NCBI RefSeq assembly: GCF_037038585.1
Contig: NC_092541.1
Location: 4,089,445-4,153,444 of the forward strand
DNA length: 64,000 nucleotides
Reading direction: 5' to 3'
From: Patagioenas fasciata
Taxonomy: Eukaryota > Chordata > Aves > Columbiformes > Columbidae
Shown here piece after piece: positions 26,101-36,459 of this stretch; the first letter of the stretch is position 1; each line of letters opens with the position of its first letter. The notes below the pieces were generated by a model. That model saw nothing but the letters and a program-made list of their open reading frames with translations, had not been told where the DNA came from and searched no databases. Both the position numbers and the translations under genes were made by a program.

Positions 26101-28266
26101 CAGAGAACGGGGCGGAATTCGGCTCCCCGGAGAAGCTGGGGGGCGGCGAGGAGAAGCGGGCAGGTGAGGGGGGACACCCCGGCATGGGGACAGACATCGG
26201 GGTGGCACAGGGATGGGCACAGGGGTGGCACCAGCAAAGCCATACATTGGGCCCTCGGGTGACACTGACACCACTGCGGTGGCCACTCCATGGTGTCCCC
26301 ACCTCCTGGGGACGCCGGTGGCATGTCCCCTGTCCCCGGCAGCCTTGGGCAGCACCAGCGGCGAGAGCGACTCCAGCAAAGTCCGGACCAAACTGCGCAA
26401 GTTCCTGCAGAGGCGGCCAACGCTGCAGTCCCTACGCGAGAGGGGCTACATCAAGGGTGGGTGCTGGGGGGTGCTGAGCCTCCTCGGGGTGTCCCCAGGG
26501 TGTGGGGTGGCTGAAGACAGTGGGGAATGGAGTGGGGAAAACAGGTTGGGGGACAAACCCCAACCCCAGGCCCAACGTCACGGTGATGGGCTTAGGCATG
26601 TCGTATCACCTCCCACCACCCCTTATGGGAATGGACCCTTCTGTGGTGTCCCTAACACCGTCCCTGCCGCCGGGGTGTCATTTTGATGTCACCCAGCTGT
26701 GCTCAAGCCTCTGTTTTGGGTTCTTCTTTTCCAGATCAGATATTCGGCTGCTCGCTGCAGGTGCTGTGCGAGCGGGAGCGCGGGACGGTGCCGCGTTTCG
26801 TCCTGCTCTGCATCCAGAGTGTGGAGAGGAGAGGTACCCAGGCTGGGGACAGGGACAACCGGGGTGCACCTCCGTGGTGACACCTCCATGGTGACACCCT
26901 GGGGAAAGCCAAAATTCCATTGCTGGGTTTGCCCTGGAAGCCCAATGTTGGCTGCTGCGGGCACCAGCATGGCCATATTGGTTGCTGTCACCACGGGTGA
27001 CAGTGGGGACATGTGGGGACCCAGAGCTGGTGGCTGGTGTCACATCAAAAGGTGACTTCAACCCCATCTCCACTGTCCTCTGCCAGGGCTGGACATCGAT
27101 GGGCTGTACCGGGTCAGCGGCAACCTGGCCACCATCCAGAAACTGCGCTACAAAGTGGAGCACGGTAGGGTCACCCGCAGCGACAACAGGGGACGAATGG
27201 GATATAATCACCCCCTGGGTGACAGGGGTTTACCCAGGGAGGGAGGGACAAGGAGGGACAAGGACCCTCGCCCGTCCCTGGGGCGCTGGGACCTGCCTGA
27301 GGTGCTGCCCCGGCCCCACAGACGAGCACCTGGACCTGGATGACGGGCGCTGGGAGGACGTCCACGTTGTCACCGGGGCTCTGAAGCTCTTCTTCCGCGA
27401 GCTGCCAGAGCCACTCGTCCCCTTCAGCCATTTCGACAAGTTCATCGCTGCCATCAGTGAGGGACGGGGACACGGTTGGGATGGGGTGGGATGGGATGGG
27501 ATGGGATGGGATGGGATGGGATGGGATGGGACAGAGCAGACAGGATGGGACAGGACACGATGGGACATGGATGGGATGGGATGGGATGGGATGGGATGGG
27601 ATGGGATGGGATGGGATGGGATGGGATGGGACAGTACAGGACGTGGCAGACAGGACAGGATGGGACATGATGGGACAGATGGGATGTAACAGGTCAGATG
27701 GGATGGGACAGGAAGGGATGGGATGGGACAGAGCAGACAGGATGCAACAGGACATGATGGGACAGATGGATGGGATGGGATGGGATGGGATGGGATGGGA
27801 TGGGATGGGATGGGGACAGGGATGGGGACAGGGATGGGGACACATGTCCCAGCTGCAGGTCCCAGCACCCACCGTGTTGTCCCCCCCTCACAGAGATGCA
27901 GGACCCAACCCGGCGGGGCCGCTGCGTCCGTGACCTCGTGTTCTCCCTCCCACCCGCCCACCACGACACCATGAAGGTCCTTTTCCGCCACCTCTGCAGG
28001 TGACACCCATCCCACCCCCCCAAAGCCACCCCAGGACAGGAGCTGGGTTTGGGGACATGCCAGGTGATACCGTCCCTTGTCCCCGCAGGGTGATAGAGCA
28101 CAAGGAGGAGAACCGCATGTCGGTGCAGAGCGTCGCCATCGTCTTCGGCCCCACGCTGCTGCGCCCGGCCACCGAGGAGGGGACCATGGCCATGCACATG
28201 GTGTTCCAGAACCAGGTGGTGGAGCACATCCTGCACCAGTATGGCTACATCTTCCCCGACGGATAA
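17188..28266 (+). CDS. ARHGAP27: ARHGAP27 (CAMGAP1), SH3-WW-PH-RhoGAP protein
   Basis: Rho-family GTPase-activating protein (CDC42/RAC-type) linked to endocytosis. Coding exons: 17188-17976, 21756-22184, 22950-23153, 23746-23850, 23937-24004, 24087-24174, 25359-25463, 25905-26003, 26073-26163, 26343-26456, 26735-26833, 27087-27164, 27322-27456, 27894-27999, 28089-28266 (TAA). All phases agree, giving about 895 residues (human about 889). Exon 1 holds the SH3 domain (ALVLVEYGFEYRAKDGTLVS, then HHWWHVKR) and an R/D/S/P repeat. Exon 2 has two WW domains (DWETHTDTESGHLFYYNP; AWEQHVDEGSGQAFFYN). The PH domain spans 23937-26003 (SSWTVLEGGILTFFRDSK). RhoGAP follows, with its arginine finger in GLYRVSGN (Arg codon 27110-27112) and MSVQSVAIVFGPTLLRP. 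The third WW domain known in human was not found between 23153 and 23746. Confidence 0.96.
17545..17745 (+). repeat. ARHGAP27: Coding minisatellite in ARHGAP27 exon 1
   Basis: Inside the SH3 exon the protein repeats the pattern RRDSVSPRDxAP about six times over some 65 residues, with matching DNA repeats (gagggactcggtgtccccga). The frame stays open. The corresponding human segment is proline/alanine-rich and not repeated in this way, as far as I recall it. The tract is highly charged and likely disordered, joining the SH3 and WW regions. Confidence 0.8.
18875..18962. repeat. Short minisatellite in ARHGAP27 intron 1
   Basis: About six copies of a 12-bp word of the type ccattttacacc in the first coding intron. 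The rest of 17977-19380 is GC-rich intron; a CpG-rich patch at 18440-18500 has no exon I could support. Confidence 0.75.
19385..19605 (+). CDS. ARHGAP27: Candidate alternative first exon of ARHGAP27 (24 codons at 19534-19605) with its promoter
   Basis: An acceptor-like tgtccccacag ends at 19522. It is followed by an ATG at 19534 and 24 codons (MGDRVSGARQRSRSRVSRLL..., rich in Arg and Ser) ending at a good donor (ggggaag|gtaggc). The exon is phase 0 and so joins correctly to the WW exon at 21756. That would give a product of about 656 residues lacking the SH3 domain; short ARHGAP27 isoforms without SH3 are known in mammals. Upstream, 19385-19500 is CpG-rich with ETS-like words (ctcttccgctcc, caggaagcgg). 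No transcript evidence is available, so this remains a candidate. Confidence 0.5.
20340..21490. repeat. 48+42-bp higher-order minisatellite in ARHGAP27 intron
   Basis: Two related units alternate: a 48-bp form (containing gctgatgctgatggttgggg) and a 42-bp form (containing gctgatgtttggggtgcaga), making a 90-bp higher-order repeat. It is very regular from about 20580 to 21430 and degenerate at both ends. Both unit lengths are multiples of three, so several frames stay open on both strands. The array ends about 270 bp before the WW exon. It is not a gene. Confidence 0.93.
22204..22845. repeat. GGAGAA/GGAGAT polypurine satellite in ARHGAP27 intron
   Basis: Purine-rich simple repeat between the WW exon and exon 22950-23153. 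The core is GGAGAA hexamers, with uninterrupted A/G runs at about 22353-22502, 22504-22581 and 22583-22663. The flanks are GGAGAT-type. Such mirror-like polypurine tracts can form triplex DNA. Confidence 0.93.
23154..23640. repeat. GGGAT pentamer array grading into GGGACA/GGGATA repeats
   Basis: Starts right at the donor of exon 22950-23153: about eleven GGGAT copies at 23160-23212, then degenerate ggacagagatgggga units to about 23620. This is where the exon for the third WW domain would be expected by comparison with human ARHGAP27, and no such exon is visible. Confidence 0.92.
24190..24615. repeat. Minisatellite in ARHGAP27 PH-domain intron
   Basis: About twenty copies of a roughly 20-22 bp unit of the form ccagcacccatgggacaggg in the intron after exon 24087-24174. 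The remainder to 25358 is GC-rich intron with nothing else supported. Confidence 0.85.
27474..27835. repeat. ATGGG pentamer array in the RhoGAP intron
   Basis: Long runs of gggat/atggg pentamers, broken by acaggacatgat-type spacers, fill almost the whole intron between exons 27322-27456 and 27894-27999. This is the same pentamer as in the 23.2-kb intron of the same gene. Confidence 0.93.
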
Positions 28267-28720
28267 ACCCCCCTGGGGACACGCCTGGGGACAAGCCCAG
28301 GGCTGGGGGACATGAAGGAGCAGCATCTCAGGGGAAAGGACTTGGCCACGTGTCACCTCAGACTTGGGGTGGTGGCAATCGTGGGCTTGATGAAGGGCAG
28401 CGTGGTGGCTCCAGGATGTGACTCAAGGAGGGGGTGACAGGGTTGGGGACACCACAAGTGCCCCGTCCTCCGCTGCCACCCACTCTGGATCTACGGACAT
28501 TGAGCCCCAGGGGGTACGTGGGGTTTGGGGGGGTCCCATCAGTCAAAAAGGGACATTGGAGCCCTGCGGTCCCCATCTCGCTGGTGGCACAGACCCAATG
28601 TCCCCAGGTGAGGTGCCCACAGGGATGGTGCCACCGGTAGGGTGGGAAGGGTGACACCAGGCTGTGTCCATGGGGACTTTGTCCATCAGGAACCCACCAA
28701 CGTGTCCCTGAATAAAGAGC
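28267..28720 (+). promoter_or_regulatory. ARHGAP27: ARHGAP27 3' UTR with AATAAA
   Basis: Canonical AATAAA at 28711-28716, about 445 bp after the stop, followed by a G/T-rich stretch (aaggtgtcgctggcag). Confidence 0.75.
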
Positions 28721-28844
28721 CCGTTCAGCTGTGAGGACAAGGTGTCGCTGGCAGGGACGTGGGGACATCCCTGGGGACATCAGCGGCACAGTGGGTGCCA
28801 GTGGGACATGAGCCCCCATCACCCACAGTCACCACTCTGGGTTG

Positions 28845-29905
28845 GGGACACTTGAGTCATGATGGAGATGATTTGGGACACAAACAGGGCAGTATGGGAC
28901 AATAAGGGACACAGCTGAGATGATTTGGGACATGACAAGGACACTAAAGGACATGCCAGGGACAGGAGGAGGATGCTTTGGGACACAGTGGTGACGCTTT
29001 GGGGCACAACAGGCACAGGTCAGTGTATGACAGGGGTTTGGGACAGGGTGGGGGTGGCTGGGATATAGAGGGGACACTTCAGGATGTGGCAGGGACACTT
29101 AGGGACACCACAAGGGCACTTTGGGGTGCAGTGGGGACATTTTGGGGCACAAGAGGACACTGGGGTACAAGGGGACACAATAGGGACAGGATGGAGACCC
29201 TTGGGGATACAGTGGGGACACTTTGAGATGCCAGGTGATGCTTTGAGGGTGCAATGGTGGCACTTTGGGACAGGAGGGGACATGACTGGGACACTTTGGG
29301 GTACAGTGGCGACATCTTGGGGCACAAGGGGACACTTCAGGGTGCAATGGGATGCTCGGGAGGGGCAGTGAGGGGCATTTTGGGACAAGTGGACACAATG
29401 GGGACAAGGACAGAGGCCCTTTGGGATACAATGAGGACACTTTGGGGCACAAGGGGACACTTTGGGGTGCCAGGGGATGCTTTGCGGGAGGCACTTCGGG
29501 ACACAAGGGGACATTATGGGGACACCTGGGGATGCAGTGGGGACATTTTGGGGCACAAAAGGACACTTTAGGGTACAGTGGGGACATTTTGGGGCACAAA
29601 GGGGACACTTTGGGGTGCAAGGTGACGCTTTGGGGGTGCAATGGGGGGCACTTTGGGATAAGGGGACACAACGGAGACAGGATGGGGACCCTTTGGGGTA
29701 CAGTGGGGCCATTTTGCGGCACGAAGGGGACACTTTGGGGTGACGGGATGCTTTGGAGGCGCAGCAGGGGGCACTCTGGGACACGAAGGAACACGGCGGG
29801 ACACTTCGGGCTGCAGCGGGGACACTTTGGGACACTTTGGGATGCTCCGGGGGTGCAGCGAAGGGACTTCGGGACACAAGGGGACACCTGGGGACGCCGC
29901 GGGGA
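28845..29905. repeat. ~40-bp minisatellite upstream of TMEM98
   Basis: About 1 kb of degenerate tandem units of roughly 35-45 bp built from words such as gacactttggggtacagtgg and ggacattttggggcacaa. It fills the gap between the ARHGAP27 poly(A) signal and the TMEM98 CpG promoter. The G-rich strand is the plus strand. Confidence 0.88.
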
Positions 29906-30055
29906 CCCTGCGGGGCTGGGGGCGGGGCCGGCCGGGGGGGGCGGGGGCAGATCCCGGCCTGGGCCCCCCTGCCCGCCCCCTGCCCGCCCCCCGGCCCCCC
30001 CGCTCCGCGCCCCCTCCCCGGATCCATTTTGTGCGCGGCGGCCGCGGCTCCAGGT
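29905..30055 (+). promoter_or_regulatory. TMEM98: TMEM98 CpG promoter and presumed non-coding first exon
   Basis: Dense GC boxes (ggggcggggc, ccgccccc) lead to cattttgtgcgcggcggccg and a splice donor (ctccag|gtgcgg) near 30053. This is the only CpG island between ARHGAP27 and the TMEM98 start codon, so I assign it as the first exon and promoter. The transcription start itself was not located. Confidence 0.55.
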
Positions 30056-32183
30056 GCGGGGGTGTGGGGGAGCACGGGGGGGGCCCAGGGGACCGAGGAA
30101 CGTGGGGGGTCCCGGGGGGGGGGGTCGCTCCGCCCCGTGCCGCGCAGGGACCCGCCGGGGGAGCGCGACGGGGCGGGGGGGACACCAGGGTCACCCCCCC
30201 TCGGGACACCCGGAGCGACCCCCCCAAGACCCTCAGGAGCGATATTTCCCCACCCGGGGCTGCGCGGGACCCCCTGGAGCGACCCCCCCGGGACCCACAG
30301 AGTCACCCCCCGCCTCCCAGGGTCGTACGGGACCCCCCAGCGATCCCACCTCGCCTGCCCCTTGGGACCCCCGGGAGCGCCCCACCCGAACCGTGCGGGA
30401 CCCCCAGAGCGACCCCCTCGCCTTGAAACGCCCGGAGCGACCCCCCCGAGGGACCCCATAAGTTCCATGTGTGTGTGTCCCCAACCGGGGCTTTGTAGGA
30501 CCCAGGGATCATATCGGACCCCCCCAGCGGTGACCCCCACAGACCCTCACATGGGCCCCCAGACCCTCACTGGACTCTCCCGGTTCCCCCCCAGCCACCC
30601 CCCATCTTTACCCCCTCGCAGGGCCCCCCCCCAGAAGTGACTCACGCCCCCAAACCCTGGCAGGGCCCCCCCATTTCCCACTGTTGCTCAGGACCCCCCC
30701 AATGCTCAGTGCTGCATAAACAGGATCCGACCCCAACCCAACCAGGGGCTGGACCCCCCCGCAAGGCTGTGCCCCCCCCAGCACCCCCCAAGACCAGGCA
30801 CCAAGGGGTTACAGCTCAGGACGGGTTTTGGTGCCCAAAATCCCTCTTAGGGCATTAAGCACAGTGGGAAAAGCGGGGGGGGACAGGGCCACTGTGTCCC
30901 AACCCCCCCACATCTCTCTCCCCAGCCCTGTGTCGCGGGGGGGGGGTGACGGGAACAAGTTCACCCAGCCTGGGAACTGAAGCCAAATCACTAAACCTGG
31001 CTTAAAATTCAATGGGATTTAGTGGGGGAGTGGAGGGGGAAAGGTGGGGCTGGAGGGTTTTGGGGGGGCACGTCTGGCACCCCCCGCGCTGGGGGGGCCC
31101 AGGCATTAGTCAGGGTGTAAAGGTCGGGCGCCTGCGGTGTTTGCACGCGTGGTACGGAAGTGGCACCGTCCCCGTGTCCCCGTCCCCGGTGGTGGCTCCC
31201 GGCTGGCAGCAGGTAGGGAGGGCAGGGCTGGGTGCCCCCCACCCACCAGAATGGGGTGTCCCCCCCAGCCCCGGGGTGGCACCTGCAGGGGACATGCTGG
31301 CTGTCCCATGCGGTGACACGGGGGTCCGGCCAGCTCTGTCCTGGGCTGGTGTCCCCTGGGCCTGGCATTATAGTTTATCCCCTATAGTCCCATAGGGATA
31401 AGGCTTTGGGGGTCCCCACTGCCCCATAGGGACAGGGGATGGGGGTCCCCATAGGGATGGGACTCTGGAGGTCCCCATGGCCTCATAGAGACAGGGTCTG
31501 GGGGTCCCTGTAGTCCCATAGGGATCAGGATTTGGGGGTCCCCATGGCCCCATAAGGACAGGGCTCTGGGGGTCCCTATAGCCCCACAGGGACAGGGCTC
31601 TGGGGGTCCCCACAGGGACAGGGTTCTGAGAGTCTCCACAGTGTGTCTCTGGGGGTCCTCATGGCCTTATAGGGATCAGGCTTTGGGGGTCCCCACTGCC
31701 CCATAGGGACAGCATTCTGGGGGTACCTATAGGGACAGGGTTCTGAGGGTCCCCACAGTGTGGCTCTGCGGGTCCCTATAGTCCCATAGGGATCAGGTTT
31801 TGGGGGTCCCCATGGCCCCATAGGGACAGGGTCTGGGGGTCCCCACAGAGGGTGACTCCAGGGATCCCCATGGCCCCACACAGTCCAGACCTCACTCTCT
31901 TGCTCCCAGGTCCATGTCACCATGTCAGGGTGGGGACAGCCCCCCACATGTGGGGACAGCCCACCCCCAGCATCACTCTTCCTGTCCCCTCCCAGGGCAG
32001 GGACCCCTCTGTGGGTGACACCGGGTGACACCGGTTCCTGACGGGGTGTTTTGGGGTGCACGAAGGTGGGGGGCAGGATCATCCGTGCGGTTCCCAACTC
32101 CTCCCCAGTCCTCCCATCATCGCAGACCCTGTCGTGCTGAGATGTCACCGGACGCCTGAGTCACCCCCCAGCGGGGACCAGCC
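30056..32183 (+). other. TMEM98 5' intron with two satellite tracts
   Basis: 30180-30620 is a degenerate C-rich repeat (gggaccccccagagcgaccc type). 31375-31880 is a minisatellite of about 30-60-bp units (catagggacagggctctggg) with around ten copies. A small A/T-containing segment at 30840-31060 is unremarkable. No exon was found except the short 5' UTR leader before the ATG at 32184. Confidence 0.75.
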
Positions 32184-35132
32184 ATGGAGACTGTTGTCAT
32201 CGTGGCCATCGGGGTGCTGGCCACCATCTTCTTGGCGTCCTTCGTGGCGCTGGTGGTGGTGTGCCGGCAGCGGTACTGCCACCCCGGCGACCTCCGGCAC
32301 CACTATGACACCAAGTGAGTGTCCCCACGGGGGTGGCATCGGCCCTGTCACCCCCCAGGTGAGGGGAGGGACCCCAAATCCCATGGGCTGGGGGTGATGC
32401 TGGGGACACCTCCAGCATCGTTGAGGGGACAATAGTGGGGCCATGTCCAGCATCATCACGGTGTTGGGAGGGCGGGGGGAGCCTGAGGAGGTGGCCCTGT
32501 CCCCAGGGTTGTCCCCATGTCCCCAACAGACCCATCGTGGACCTGATGGGGACCACGGAGACGCCATCGGAGCCCTCGGAGCTGGAGCTGGATGACGTGG
32601 TCATCACCAACCCCCACATCGAGGCCATCCTGGAGAATGAGGACTGGGTGGAGGACGCGTCGTGAGTGTGTCCCCCCTCCCCGGCATGTCCCATGTCCCC
32701 CCCATCACTGCTGGGCATCCCCATGCAGTGCCAGCCCCCCCCCCAGGTGGTGAAGATTTGGGGGTCACCAAACCCAGGAAGGGTTGGTCCTCAAGGCAAC
32801 CCCTGGGTGGGAATGTCCCCAAGGGTCTGGGGGACATGTGGCACTGAGTGGGGGGACACAGGGGGAATGAGGATGGGAGGGGCACCCTGATTGACGCCCT
32901 CCTTCCCCCCACAGGGGTCTGGTGTCCCACTGCATTGCCATCCTGAAGGTGAGCCCAGGGGGTGGCACTGGGGGCACTTGTGGCACTGGTGTCACCAAAC
33001 GCCCACCCTGGTCCCACTCCCGTTGTCTCCCCCACCCCTCAGATCTGCCACACGCTGACCGAGAAGCTGGTGGCCATGACCATGGGCTCGGGCGCCCGCG
33101 TGAAGTCCCCGGCCAGCCTGGGGGACATCATCGTGGTGGCCAAACGCATCAGCCCCAGGTGACGGGGGGGTCCCGGGGCTCTGAGGGGGTGTCACCGCAC
33201 TGTCCCCCAGGGCTAACACCATCCCCACTGGCAGGGTGGACGATGTGGTGAGATCCATGTACCCACCGCTGGACCCCAAGCTGCTGGACGCCAGGTAACA
33301 GTGGCGGGAGGGACAGGGACGCTCCCTGGGTGGGGGGACACCTGTGGGGGGAACACAAGTGCCACCCCATGCCACATAGCTGGGGACAACCACTGCGGGG
33401 TCACCCAGTGGGATGACAGGGGCAGGGACCTGCACACCCATGTGCTACAGACAGGGAAACTGAGGCACAAGGCACACTCCCAGTGACAAAGCCACCCTAT
33501 CATCTGGGGGGTGTCCAGCAGAGGCGGGGGACGAAGGGACACCAGTGCCACCCAGCTGGGGACAAACACTGCGGGGTGACACAGCGGGATGGGTTGGGGG
33601 GACCTTCACACCCCTATGCAGCAGATGGGGAAACTGAGGCACACTCCTGGTGGCAAAGCCACCACCTCACCTGGGGGGGTACACAGCACAGGGGGTGTGA
33701 AGGGACACCAGTGCCACCCTATGCCACCTATCTGGGGACAACCACTGTGGGGTGACCCAGCAGGATGAGGAGGGGTGGATCTGCACACCCCATGCTGCAG
33801 ATGGGGAAACGGAGGCACGGTCCTGGTGGCAAAGCCACCATCTCACCTGGGGGGGTAACCAGCACAGTGCGGGGGGTTGAAAGGACACCAGTGCCACTTA
33901 GCTGGGGACAAACACTGTGGGTGAGCAGACAGGATGGGGGGGAGAGGGATTACCCCTACACCCCTACAGAGGAGATGGGGAAACTGAGTCAAGTTCCCAG
34001 TGTCAAAGCCACTGCCTCACCTGGAGGGGTACACAGCACGGGGTGGGGGGCGAAGTGACACCAGTGCCATTTAACTGGGGACAACCACTGCGGGGTGACC
34101 CAGCGGGATGGGTTGGGGGAACCTCCACCTCCTGTGCTACAGATGGGGAAACTGAGGCACACTCCTGTTGTCAAACCCACTGTGTCACCTGGGGGGGCTA
34201 CACAGCACAGGGGGCCGAAGGGACACCAGTGCCACTTAGTTGGGGACAGCCACTGCGGGGTGACCCAGCAGGATGAGGAGGGGCAGATCTGCACACCCCT
34301 ATGCAGCAGATGGGGAAACTGAGGCACACTCCTGGTGGCAAAGCCACCACCTCACCTCGGGGGGTACACAGCACAGGGGGTGTGAAGGGACACCAGGGCC
34401 ACTCTATGCCACCTGTCTGGGGACAACCACTGTGGGGTGACCCAGCAGGATGAGGAGGGGTGGATCTGCACACCCCCATGCTGCAGATGGGGAAACGGAG
34501 GCGCGGTCCTGGTGGCAAAGCCACCATCTCACCTGGGGGGGTAACCAGCACAGTGCGGAGGGGTGAAGGGACACCAGTGCCACTTAATTGGGGACAAACA
34601 CTGTGGGTGAGCAGACAGGATGGGGGGGGGATTACCCCTACACCCCTACAGAGGAGATGAGGAAACTGAGTCAAGTTCCCAGTGTCAAAGCCACTGCTTC
34701 ACCTGGGGGGTGGCACACAGCACAGGGCGAGGGGCAAAGTGACACCAGTGCCATTTAATTGGGGACAATCACTGCGGGGTGACCCAGCGGGATGGGTTGG
34801 GGGAACCTCCACCTCCTGTGCTACAGATGGGGAAACTGAGTCACGCTCCCACTGTCAAACCCACCGCGTCCCCGGGGGGTCCCCCAGCCCAGGCGGGAGG
34901 TGACGTGTCCCCGTGTCCCCGCAGGGCCGCGGCGCTGCTGCTGTCGGTCAGTCACCTGGTGCTGGTGACCCGCAGCGCCTGCCGCCAGCCCGCGGCCCGC
35001 AGCTGGGTCGAGCGGTCGCTGGCGGAGGCCGAGGAGCACATGGCCGTGCTGCGCCAGGCCGCCATGGCCACCGAGCCCGAGCGCCCGCTGGCCACCGCCG
35101 AGGCCTTCCGGCAGGAGCAGTCGGCCATCTGA
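32184..35132 (+). CDS. TMEM98: TMEM98, single-pass membrane protein
   Basis: Small membrane protein of the endoplasmic reticulum and secretory route; the human protein is linked to eye size and inhibits the transcription factor MYRF. Exons: 32184-32314, 32530-32661, 32915-32948, 33043-33158, 33235-33294, 34925-35132 (TGA). They total 226 codons plus stop, the same length as human. The N terminus METVVIVAIGVLATIFLASF is the membrane segment, followed by VCRQRYCHPGD. The conserved body includes SELELDDVVITNPHIEAILE, KLVAMTMGSGA, DIIVVAKRISPR and PPLDPKLLDAR, and the C terminus ends QEQSAI as in human. All phases match. The last exon is richer in Ala/Arg and GC than its human counterpart. It could be a TMEM98 paralogue instead of the orthologue, because human TMEM98 lies at 17q11.2, away from GRN. 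Confidence 0.95.
33440..34900. repeat. TMEM98: ~170-bp tandem repeat filling the last TMEM98 intron
   Basis: Eight to nine copies of a unit of about 165-175 bp, each with gatggggaaactgaggcac, then ggggacaaccactgtggggt and gtgacccagcaggatgagga. Copies alternate between a gaggcacactcc and a gagtcaagttccc form. The array occupies nearly all of 33295-34924 and leaves the acceptor (gtccccgcag, ending 34924) intact. Confidence 0.9.
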
Positions 35133-35180
35133 GACCCCCCGGCACGCCCCGGCACCCCGCCGTGCCAATAAACACCTTGG
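35133..35180 (+). promoter_or_regulatory. TMEM98: TMEM98 poly(A) signal
   Basis: AATAAA at 35167-35172, only 35 bp after the stop codon, followed by tgtggggggatgtcc. A very short 3' UTR. Confidence 0.75.
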
Positions 35181-35199
35181 TGTGGGGGGATGTCCCCCC

Positions 35200-36355
35200 C
35201 AAACATGGCGGTGTCTGGGGGTGGCCTGGTGTGCAGGTTTATGGCGCCAGGGGGGGTTTAGGGGGAGAACTTGGGGGGTTTGAGGGAGGATGGGGGGTGT
35301 GGGGGTTTAGGGAGGTTGGAGTGGGATTTGGAGGAAGATGTTGGGCGTTTGGGTGGGTTAGAGGGGCCTGGGGGGGCTTGGGAGCTTAGGGGGGTGTTTT
35401 AGGGGATTTGGGGGGACTTGGGGATTTGGCAAGGGGTTTGGAAGAGCTTGGGGTTTGGCAACAGATTTAGGGGAGATTTTGGGGGGGATTTGGGAAGAGG
35501 TTGGGAGTTTGGGGGGGTTGGAGGGGATTTGGGGGGGCTTGGGGGTTTGGGAAGGGGTTTGGGGGGATTAAGGGAGGATGAGGGGGCTGGGGGTGTGGGG
35601 GTTTAGGGGGATTTGGGAAGAGGTTGGGGGATTTGGGGGTCTATGGGGTTTGGCAAGCGGTTTGGGGGGATTGAGGACGGGGGGTGTGGGGGTTTAGGGA
35701 GGGTTTGGAGGGGATTTGGGTGGGCTATGGGTTTTGGCAACAGGTTTAGGGGAGGTTTGGGGGGCATTTGGGAAGAGGTTGGGAGTTTGGGGAGGTTGGA
35801 GGGGATTTGGGGGGACTTTGGGTTTGGCAGGGGATTTGGGGGTATGAGGGGGTTGGGGGTGTGGGGGCTTTGGGAGGTTTGGGGGGGATTTGGGAAGAGG
35901 TTGGGAGTTTGAGGGTGTTTAAGGGGATTTGGGGGTTCAGCAGAGGGTTCAGGGGAGGTTTGAGCAGGGGGTTGAGGGAGGATGGGGGTTAGGGAGAGGT
36001 TGGAGGGGGGTTGAGGGGATTTGGGGGGGCTGGAGGGGGATTGGGGTGGTTTAGGGAAGATTTGGGGGGCTTGAAGAAAGATGGGGGTTAGAAGGACTGA
36101 GGGGGAGGTTGGGGATTTAGGGGCAGATGAAGGGGATTTGGAGGGGCTTGGGGGTTTGGAAAGGGGTTTGGAAGAGCTTGGAGGGGAAGTTGGGCGGGGG
36201 GGGGTTGAGGGGTTTTGCGGGGGATTTGGGGGGAATTTGGAGGGGCTGCGGGGGTTTGAAGGGGATTCGGGGATGTGGCAGGTGGTTCAGCGGAGGTTTG
36301 GGGGGGTTGAACAAGGATGGGGGGTGGAGGTGCTTGGGGGGGGAGGTTAAGAGTT
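35200..36355. repeat. G-rich minisatellite between TMEM98 and GRN
   Basis: About 1.15 kb of degenerate units such as gggggatttgggggg, gaggttgggagtttggggg and gtttggcaaggggtttgg. There is strong strand asymmetry (G and T on plus, almost no C) and many runs of four or more Gs. No gene is supported in it. Confidence 0.88.
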
Positions 36356-36459
36356 TGAGGGGGCCTGTGGGGGTGGCTCGGGGGCGCTCCCCGCCCCAGC
36401 AGCGAGGCCCCGGGGGTCCCACAGGGCCCAGCCCCTCCGTGGTCCCAGGCCCCGAGGCT

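Noticed and set aside
27171-28294. 354- and 233-codon minus frames with HPIPSHPIPS repeats
   Set aside because: Complement of the ATGGG pentamer array plus antisense of RhoGAP exons.
29020-30640. Long frames on both strands before TMEM98 (506, 369, 295 codons)
   Set aside because: Low-complexity translations of the ~40-bp minisatellite and the CpG island.
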